Source: an uncultured Microbacteriaceae bacterium
GTDB taxonomy: Bacteria; Actinomycetota; Actinomycetes; Actinomycetales; Microbacteriaceae
NCBI GenBank assembly: GCA_943914115.1
Contig: CALUAU010000069.1
Span: 1-10,960 of the forward strand
DNA: 10,960 nucleotides
Direction: 5' to 3'
Below the pieces are notes generated by a model. The model was not told where the DNA came from and ran no database searches. It was given only the letters and a program-made list of their open reading frames with translations. This document shows positions 5,660-10,960 of the stretch, one piece after another (within the stretch, counting starts at the first letter, position 1; every line of letters begins with the position of its first letter). A program made the position numbers and the translations under genes.

Positions 5660-6259
5660 GTGGTGGTAAGTCTGCATCCGGTTCCTGCCGAGTTCGATGC
5701 CGCTGTTGAAAGCGTTCGAGGCATTGAGTTCCGCAGCGATCTGCGCGTGCGAGAAATTCGTCCACCAGAAGGGCTTGCACCGAACGCTATCGCACTCGCA
5801 GCCGATGTGGCCCCCGAGCACCGGCACGGTGACTCACCGCTGGGAACCGGCCGGTTCATTCTGATGCACGATGTGTCTCAGCCGGAGGCCTGGCGCGGTG
5901 AGTTCCGCGTGGTGTGTTTTGCGCAGGCGCCGCTCGAGACCGATATCGGCGATGATGCCATGCTTCCTGAGGTTGCCTGGTCGTGGCTGGTGGATGCACT
6001 CACCGACGCTCATGCCGAATACGACTATCCTGCCGGCACGGTCACCGTCGTAAACTCGCGTGGTTTCGGTGAGCTGTCGCCGCAGGGTCAGGGGTCGCAG
6101 ATTGAGATGCGGGCCTCATGGACACCACGCACCCCCGATATTGGTGCGCATCTTGAGGGCTGGTCGAAGCTGCTGTGCATGTTGGCCGGCCTACCGCCGG
6201 TTGACACCCGCGATGTTCCGTCATTGCAGACACTGAGAAAGGCACATGGTCGCGCTTGA
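5660..6259 (+). CDS. DUF3000 domain-containing protein
   Basis: A protein of about 199 residues belonging to DUF3000, an actinobacterial family of unknown function. Family hallmarks run nearly end to end: PAEFDAAVESVRG near the start, LAPNAIALAADV, TGRFILMHDVSQPEAWRG, AWSWLVDAL, EMRASWTPRTPDIGAHLEGW and a C-terminal LLCMLAGLPPVD. There is no signal peptide or membrane segment. The start is chosen as GTG 5660 because a -10-like box sits 7 nt upstream and homology appears to begin there. The frame is open back to GTG 5591 (222 residues) and GTG 5642 is another possibility, but that extension is Arg-rich and looks non-coding. The last 14 nt overlap the RNase D gene. From memory, Rv2680-Rv2681 in M. 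tuberculosis have the same order, suggesting a shared role with RNase D in RNA metabolism; this is inference. Confidence 0.88.
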   Translation: MVVSLHPVPAEFDAAVESVRGIEFRSDLRVREIRPPEGLAPNAIALAADVAPEHRHGDSPLGTGRFILMHDVSQPEAWRGEFRVVCFAQAPLETDIGDDAMLPEVAWSWLVDALTDAHAEYDYPAGTVTVVNSRGFGELSPQGQGSQIEMRASWTPRTPDIGAHLEGWSKLLCMLAGLPPVDTRDVPSLQTLRKAHGRA

Positions 6260-7472
6260 TGCGAAGCGGCTCGATGAGGGTGAGCTGCAGGTAATCGATA
6301 CCCCCGAGGCGCTGGATGCGGCGATTGCGCGCATCGCAGCCGGTAGCGGGGCAATTGCCGTCGATACCGAGCGGGCTGCTGGGTATCGATATTCCGACCG
6401 CGCCTACCTCGTGCAGCTTTTTCGCCGTGGTTCTGGGACACTGCTCATCGACCCGATTCCGTTTGGCTCGCTGGCGCAGCTGGGTGAGGTTATCAACTCG
6501 GAACCGTGGGTGCTGCACGCCGCTACCCAGGATCTACCGAGCCTGCGCGAGATCGGGCTCGACCCACAGGAGATTTTTGATACCGAGTTGGCGTCGCGGT
6601 TGCTGGGTAAAGCGCGCGTGGGCCTCGGTGCCGTAGTGGAAGAACTGCTCGGTATTGAACTTGCCAAGGCACACTCGGCATCCGATTGGTCGCTGCGCCC
6701 GCTACCTGACAAGTGGCTGGTCTACGCGGCGCTTGATGTTGAGCTGCTGTTGGACGTTAAGGATCGGCTCACCATTGAGCTGCGTGAAACTGGCAAAAGC
6801 GAGTGGGCGAGCGAAGAGTTCGCCGATATTCTCAAGCGCGAGCTGCGCCCCAAACGTGAGGAACCCTGGCGACGACTGTCGGGCATCCACACCATTCATC
6901 GTCCTCGCCAGCTTGCGGTGGCACGTGAGCTGTGGCTGGCTCGCGATGCTTTTGCGTGCGAAACCGACACTGCGCCGAGCCGTGTTGTTCCCGATCGGGC
7001 ACTCATCGAGGCGGTGAAGGCCATGCCGCGAACCAAGCAGCAACTAGCGGCATTGCCATCGTTCACCGGCGCCAAATCACGCGCACAGCTTGACCTTTGG
7101 TGGGAAGCGATTGAGCGTGGTCGCACCACCGATTCACTGCCTGAGCGCCAATCACGGCCGAAGGATGCCATACCCGCGCCGCGCGCCTGGGCTCAGAAGC
7201 GCCGCGAAGCCGATGCCCGACTCAAAACGGCAAAGCCGGCCGTTGCGGCACGGGCACAGCAGCTCAGCCTGCCCACCGAGAACCTACTCACTCCCGCAAT
7301 CTTGCGCCGGGTGGCGTGGGAGCCGGCCGGTGACGGCGAAGCAGCGATTGCCGAACAATTGCGGGCACTCGGCGCACGGAATTGGCAGTGTGCCATTACC
7401 GCACCAGTCATTTGGGATGCTTTTGTAGCTTCCCGCCAAGATGTTGAGGAATCCGTAGCCCAGGAAAGCTAG
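6246..7472 (+). CDS. RNase D-like 3'-5' exoribonuclease with HRDC domain
   Basis: A 408-residue DEDDy-type exonuclease of the RNase D family, expected to trim 3' ends of tRNA precursors or other structured RNA in the cytoplasm. ExoI is VDTERAAGYRY with Asp40 and Glu42. ExoII is in HAATQDLPSL with Asp96. ExoIII is YAALD with Tyr160 and Asp164, so all catalytic residues are present. An HRDC domain for nucleic-acid binding spans about residues 219-292 (RPRQLAVARELW through WWEAIERG). The remaining 115 residues form a basic linker and a C-terminal helical domain common in actinobacterial members. The ATG overlaps the DUF3000 gene by 14 nt, with GAGAAAGG just upstream, so the two are probably co-translated. 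A fadA gene follows after 58 nt. Confidence 0.92.
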   Translation: MVALDAKRLDEGELQVIDTPEALDAAIARIAAGSGAIAVDTERAAGYRYSDRAYLVQLFRRGSGTLLIDPIPFGSLAQLGEVINSEPWVLHAATQDLPSLREIGLDPQEIFDTELASRLLGKARVGLGAVVEELLGIELAKAHSASDWSLRPLPDKWLVYAALDVELLLDVKDRLTIELRETGKSEWASEEFADILKRELRPKREEPWRRLSGIHTIHRPRQLAVARELWLARDAFACETDTAPSRVVPDRALIEAVKAMPRTKQQLAALPSFTGAKSRAQLDLWWEAIERGRTTDSLPERQSRPKDAIPAPRAWAQKRREADARLKTAKPAVAARAQQLSLPTENLLTPAILRRVAWEPAGDGEAAIAEQLRALGARNWQCAITAPVIWDAFVASRQDVEESVAQES

Positions 7473-7475
7473 GCT
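7470..7475 (+). promoter_or_regulatory. Possible -10 box for fadA
   Basis: TAGGCT overlaps the RNase D stop codon and lies about 55 nt before the fadA start. It is the same hexamer seen before the lipoprotein gene. A TTGAGG 20 nt upstream is too distant for a good -35, so this could be chance. Confidence 0.25.
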
Positions 7476-7490
7476 GCGAGAGTCCACCTC

Positions 7491-7510
7491 TGCCGTTCAA
7501 TCGCACGGCA
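7491..7510 (+). terminator. Small hairpin between RNase D gene and fadA
   Basis: TGCCGT (7491-7496) and ACGGCA (7505-7510) form a 6-bp stem with an 8-nt loop, without a T tract. It lies just ahead of the fadA ribosome-binding site. It may weaken readthrough or protect an RNA end; evidence is limited to the fold. Confidence 0.25.
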
Positions 7511-7530
7511 CCGACCTGCAAGGAGGCAGT

Positions 7531-8751
7531 TTGGCTCAGTACAGCGCGCTTGATGCGTACTTCATTGATGGGGCTCGCACACCGTTTGGTCGTGCCGGCG
7601 ACAAGGGGATGTATCGACGCACCCGCGCCGATGATCTTGCGGTGAAAGCAATTCGTGCCGTTGTTGATCGCAACGCCACAATCCCGCTGGATCGCTACGA
7701 CGATGTGGCTATTGCCGCCACCACGCAGCAGGGCGATCAGGGGCTGACCCTCGGTCGCACCACCGCAATCTTGGCGGGTCTGCCCAATACGGTTCCCGGC
7801 CTTGCCATCGATCGAATGTGCGCCGGTTCGCTCACCTCGGTGACCACTATGGGTTCGGGTATCCGTGCCGGCGCCTACGATGTGGTCATCGCTGGTGGTG
7901 TCGAACATATGGGTCGTCACCCGATGGGATTCGATGCCGACCCCAACCCGCGGTTTTTGGCCGAGAAGCTCGTAGAACCAGACGCGCTTTACATGGGCAA
8001 AACGGCTGAGCGGCTCCACGACCGTTTCCCCGAACTCACCAAAGAGCGGGCCGACCGCTACGCTCTCAACTCGCAGCGCAAGGCGGCTGCGGCCGTGCAG
8101 GGCGGTAAGTTCGATACGGATATCGTGCCGGTTGCGGTCGAATCTGATGCGGGCTGGGGCCTTGCCACTCATGACGAGCAGCTGCGCCCAGATACCTCGA
8201 TGGAAGCACTCGCCGGGCTCAAGACCCCCTTCCGCCCGCACGGTCGGGTTACCGCGGGCAATGCCTCACCGCTCACCGATGGTGCCACCGCGTCAATTCT
8301 CGCCTCGGGTGCTGCGGTGAAAGAGTTCGGGCTGACCCCGAAGATGCGTCTGGTCAACTTTGCATTTGCTGGTGTCGAACCCGAGGTTATGGGGCTCGGG
8401 CCGGTTCCCGCCACCGAAAAAGCGCTGCGGCGCACCGGCCTCACCATCGACGATATTGGCTTGTTTGAGCTCAATGAGGCGTTTGCAGTGCAGGTGCTGT
8501 CGTTCTTGGATGCATTCGGCCTTGCCGATGATGATCCGGCAGTTAACCTCTACGGTGGCGCGATTGCCCTCGGGCACCCCCTGGCGGCCAGCGGGGTGCG
8601 GCTAATGATGCAGTTGGCGAACCAATTTGCTGAGCACCCCGAGGTGCGATACGGCCTGACCGCCCTGTGTGTGGGGCTCGGCCAGGGGGGTGCGGTGATT
8701 TGGGAGAACCCGCACTGGAACGGCAAGCGTCACGCTCGAGTGGGAAGGTAA
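7531..8751 (+). CDS. fadA: Acetyl-CoA C-acyltransferase (3-ketoacyl-CoA thiolase)
   Basis: A 406-residue degradative-type thiolase that cleaves 3-ketoacyl-CoA with CoA to acetyl-CoA and a shortened acyl-CoA in beta-oxidation. The acyl-accepting cysteine is Cys97 in DRMCAGSLTS. NEAFA (315-319) and GGAIALGHPLAASG carry the active-site His349, and the deprotonating Cys380 lies in ALCVGLGQGG. The length is normal. The start codon is TTG at 7531, supported by a strong AAGGAGG at 7520-7526; no ATG or GTG lies at the right place. It is followed after 6 nt by fadB. The two products normally form the trifunctional beta-oxidation complex, with FadA supplying thiolase activity. Confidence 0.94.
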   Translation: MAQYSALDAYFIDGARTPFGRAGDKGMYRRTRADDLAVKAIRAVVDRNATIPLDRYDDVAIAATTQQGDQGLTLGRTTAILAGLPNTVPGLAIDRMCAGSLTSVTTMGSGIRAGAYDVVIAGGVEHMGRHPMGFDADPNPRFLAEKLVEPDALYMGKTAERLHDRFPELTKERADRYALNSQRKAAAAVQGGKFDTDIVPVAVESDAGWGLATHDEQLRPDTSMEALAGLKTPFRPHGRVTAGNASPLTDGATASILASGAAVKEFGLTPKMRLVNFAFAGVEPEVMGLGPVPATEKALRRTGLTIDDIGLFELNEAFAVQVLSFLDAFGLADDDPAVNLYGGAIALGHPLAASGVRLMMQLANQFAEHPEVRYGLTALCVGLGQGGAVIWENPHWNGKRHARVGR

Positions 8752-8757
8752 GACCGC

Positions 8758-10920
8758 ATGACGAACGAACTCTTCGACCGCAATCGTTACTCGGCAATTC
8801 TGCAGGCTGCCGAGGATGAGGTCATCACCGAATCGAAGGTGCGGGATGTGCCGCTGCCCGGAAATCGCACGCTGGCACTCATCACGCTCGACAACAACCA
8901 GGGCTATAAACGCCCAAACACGCTCGGCCCAAACACGCTCGCACAGCTGGGTGAGCTGCTGGTTACGCTCGCGCAGCGAGCGGGCGCCGGTGAGATTCAT
9001 GCTGTCGCGGTCACCGGTAAGCGTTTCAATTTCGCCGCCGGTGCCGACCTGTCGCTGGTCGGTCAGATTCCCGACACGGTTGCCGCGCGGCAGATGGCTG
9101 AGCTCGGACACGACGCGCTAGGCCTGTTCAGCAAGCTCGGGGTGCCGAGCTTTGCGCTGGTCAACGGTATGGCGCTCGGTGGCGGGCTCGAGGTGGCGTT
9201 GCACTGCGACTATCGCGTGCTCGATTCTTCCTGCCCGGCGGTGGCTTTTCCCGAGACCTATTTGGGTCTCGTACCCGGCTGGGGTGGTGCCACCATCACA
9301 CCCAACCTGATTGGTATTGAGAACGCGCTGCGGGTGATTATCGAGAACCCGCTCAAGATGAACCGCATGCTAGGGGCTGAGCAGGCATACGAGCTGGGAC
9401 TGTTCGACCGTCTGATTAACCCGGTGAACTTCATCGAAGATTCGCTCAAGTTCATCACTGCGGTGCTTGATGGTGAAAGGGTTAAGCGTCCGAACGAGCC
9501 CGGCAAACTCGAACGTGCCGTGAAATGGGATGCGGCGATCAAGGTTGCCCGCAAGTCACTCGAACAAAAAATCGGTGAGGTGCCGCAGGCCCCATACCGA
9601 GCGCTGGAAATCCTCGCCGCCGTAAAAAAGGGCGACCGCGAGGCTGGCTTCGAGCTCGAGAATCAGGCGCTGGGCGATCTTGTTGCCAGCGACCAGTTCA
9701 TGGCATCAATGTACGGTTTTAACCTGGTGCAGAAGCGCGCGAAACGCCCAGTGGGTGCCCCCGATAGCGCGCTCGCCCGACCGATCACCAAGGTTGGCGT
9801 AATCGGTGCCGGACTGATGGCCAGTCAGTTCGCGTTGCTGTTTGCCCGGCGCCTGCAGGTGCCGGTGGTGATGACCGATCTCGATCAGGAGCGTGTCGAC
9901 CGCGGTGTGGCCTCGGTGCAGGCCGAAATCGACAAGCTGCTCGACAAGAACCGCATCAGTACCGATACCCATGCCCGACTCAAGGGCCTGGTCACCGGAA
10001 CGACCGATCGTCAGCAGTTTGCTGATTGCGATTGGGTAATCGAGGCGGTGTTTGAAGAGCTCAGCGTCAAACAGCAGGTGTTCAGCGAGTTTGAAGAGAT
10101 TGTTCCCGAAGACGCCATCATGGCGACGAACACCTCCTCGCTTTCAGTGGCCGAGATTGGCGAGCCGCTCAAGCATCCCGAGCGGCTCATCGGTTTCCAC
10201 TTCTTCAACCCCGTGGCCGTCATGCCGCTGGTTGAGGTGGTGAAGGTGGATTCCACCAGCGATGAGACACTGGCAACGGCAATGGCTGTCGCCAAACAGC
10301 TGAAGAAGAATGCGGTCATCGTCCGTGATCGACCGGGCTTCGTCGTGAATCGACTCTTGGCACGCATGCTCGGTGAGGTGATGCACGCGGTCGACACCGG
10401 CACCAGTGCCGAGGTAGCCGACACGGCGCTGGAACCGATGGGACTGCCCATGTCACCGGTCACGTTGCTCGAATTGATCGGCCTGAAAGTTGGTGCGCAT
10501 GTGCTGCGCTCGCACCACGAGCCGTTCCCCGACCGGTTCTTCGACTCGGCCAGTCTGCACGATCTGGCCGATCGTGATGCGAAGCTGCTCAAGCGTGACG
10601 GCAAGGGAAATGTCACTGGCTACACACGCGAACTGCAAGCCGTGGTGGGATCGGAGGGGAACTCTCCCCTCACTGCCGAGCAACTGCTCGAACGCACGCA
10701 GAACGCGCTCGCTGATGAGGTGAAGATCATGCTCGATGAGCAGGTGGTCACCGCCGCTGAAGATCTCGACCTCTGCCTAGTTTTGGGGGCCGGGTTCCCG
10801 CTCATCAACGGTGGGCTCACCCCCTATCTCGACCGCATCGGCGCATCCGAGCGTGTGTTTGGGGGCACATTCCACACCCCAAAGATTCTCGGTGCCGCAA
10901 CCCGCGAGGCTGCCAGCTAG
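8758..10920 (+). CDS. fadB: Multifunctional enoyl-CoA hydratase / 3-hydroxyacyl-CoA dehydrogenase
   Basis: A 720-residue FadB-type protein that hydrates 2-enoyl-CoA and oxidises the resulting 3-hydroxyacyl-CoA with NAD, feeding the thiolase encoded just upstream. The N-terminal crotonase domain (about 35-230) has FAAGADLSLV for the oxyanion hole and the two catalytic glutamates, Glu145 in ALGGGLEVAL and Glu166 in FPETYLGLVPGWGG. The dehydrogenase part begins near 343 with the NAD loop VGVIGAGLMASQFA (346-359), where the third Gly of the usual GxGxxG is Ala355. The catalytic pair is His481 in GFHFFNP and Glu493 in PLVEVV. C-terminal helical domains end with GAGFPLINGGLTPY. GGAAGG-like purine sequence (GGAAGG, 8743-8748) precedes the ATG. 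The pair is evidently co-transcribed. The stop lies within CTAG shared with a convergent frame. Confidence 0.95.
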   Translation: MTNELFDRNRYSAILQAAEDEVITESKVRDVPLPGNRTLALITLDNNQGYKRPNTLGPNTLAQLGELLVTLAQRAGAGEIHAVAVTGKRFNFAAGADLSLVGQIPDTVAARQMAELGHDALGLFSKLGVPSFALVNGMALGGGLEVALHCDYRVLDSSCPAVAFPETYLGLVPGWGGATITPNLIGIENALRVIIENPLKMNRMLGAEQAYELGLFDRLINPVNFIEDSLKFITAVLDGERVKRPNEPGKLERAVKWDAAIKVARKSLEQKIGEVPQAPYRALEILAAVKKGDREAGFELENQALGDLVASDQFMASMYGFNLVQKRAKRPVGAPDSALARPITKVGVIGAGLMASQFALLFARRLQVPVVMTDLDQERVDRGVASVQAEIDKLLDKNRISTDTHARLKGLVTGTTDRQQFADCDWVIEAVFEELSVKQQVFSEFEEIVPEDAIMATNTSSLSVAEIGEPLKHPERLIGFHFFNPVAVMPLVEVVKVDSTSDETLATAMAVAKQLKKNAVIVRDRPGFVVNRLLARMLGEVMHAVDTGTSAEVADTALEPMGLPMSPVTLLELIGLKVGAHVLRSHHEPFPDRFFDSASLHDLADRDAKLLKRDGKGNVTGYTRELQAVVGSEGNSPLTAEQLLERTQNALADEVKIMLDEQVVTAAEDLDLCLVLGAGFPLINGGLTPYLDRIGASERVFGGTFHTPKILGAATREAAS
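8912..8941 (+). repeat. Perfect 15-nt tandem repeat inside fadB
   Basis: GCCCAAACACGCTCG occurs twice without a gap (8912-8926 and 8927-8941), encoding PNTLG-PNTLA at residues 53-62. Related actinobacterial FadB proteins, as I remember them, have a segment of similar length here (PNTFGPAGLA-like). The repeat therefore need not be an insertion. Confidence 0.7.
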
Positions 10921-10960
10921 CGCAGCAGTGGTAACACGGCGGGGCCGAACTCATAGTGGT
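10917..10960 (-). CDS. C-terminal end of a convergent gene (partial)
   Basis: On the minus strand the frame entering from the right edge reads ...HYEFGPAVLPLLR and ends at TAG (10919-10917), sharing CTAG with the fadB stop. Only 13 residues are visible and I do not recognise the family. Synteny in other actinobacteria would suggest dxs nearby on this strand, but the residues do not allow that to be tested. It could also be a chance open frame. Confidence 0.35.
   Translation of the reverse strand, partial: HYEFGPAVLPLLR

Noticed and set aside
7408..8241. 277-residue minus-strand frame opposite fadA
   Set aside because: It is antisense to a thiolase with all catalytic residues; long antisense frames are expected at this G+C content.
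8602..9111. 169-residue minus-strand frame opposite the fadA-fadB junction
   Set aside because: It is antisense to two well-supported genes and shows no recognisable motif.
10011..10616. 201-residue Ser/Thr-rich minus-strand frame opposite fadB
   Set aside because: Its Ser-rich composition arises from the complement of frequent GA/CT codons in fadB; it has no other support.
1..10960. CRISPR arrays, insertion sequences, prophage or tRNA attachment sites
   Set aside because: No regular spaced repeats, transposase or integrase motifs, or duplicated tRNA 3' ends were found by reading either strand.

Overview
The window is a stretch of chromosome from a high-G+C Gram-positive bacterium (Actinomycetota). 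The gene families and codon use suggest Microbacteriaceae or a close relative. The evidence is a DUF3000 gene overlapping an HRDC-type RNase D gene, a CysA/SseA-like thiosulfate sulfurtransferase followed by SufE, an actinobacterial AFG1/ZapE ATPase near a RibD-C reductase, and a fadA-fadB pair. From memory, the Mycobacterium tuberculosis Rv2670c-Rv2671 and Rv2680-Rv2681 loci have a similar gene content, so this looks like conserved core chromosome rather than an accessory island. The genus cannot be fixed from the sequence alone.

Layout from left to right. A truncated tRNA-Gly(GCC) lies on the minus strand at the left edge, divergent from a complete tRNA-Val(CAC). A long perfect hairpin follows, shared as a likely terminator with a convergent small lipoprotein gene. 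Next comes the ZapE-like ATPase on the minus strand. A 214-nt divergent intergenic region then holds an unusual multi-block dyad and, within it, a sequence matching the SigR/SigH thiol-stress promoter consensus that points at the sulfurtransferase. On the plus strand are the sulfurtransferase, SufE and a RibD-C reductase whose start overlaps the sufE stop (GTGA). A membrane-anchored alpha/beta hydrolase converges on the reductase from the minus strand. Divergent from the hydrolase, on the plus strand, come DUF3000, RNase D, thiolase (fadA) and the trifunctional-type FadB. FadB ends in a CTAG tetranucleotide that also supplies the stop codon of a truncated minus-strand reading frame at the right edge.

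Functionally, the sulfurtransferase and SufE form a sulfur-mobilisation pair (sulfane transfer and Fe-S cluster assembly), perhaps induced by thiol oxidation. DUF3000 and RNase D appear co-expressed and may act together in RNA metabolism. FadA and FadB carry out the last three steps of beta-oxidation. No IS element, phage gene, CRISPR array or defence system is visible, and no stretch longer than 300 nt lacks a gene. I do not see a clear undescribed system. The least ordinary signals are the dyad and SigR-like promoter between zapE and the sulfurtransferase, the divergent RibD-C protein, and two probable leaderless starts.
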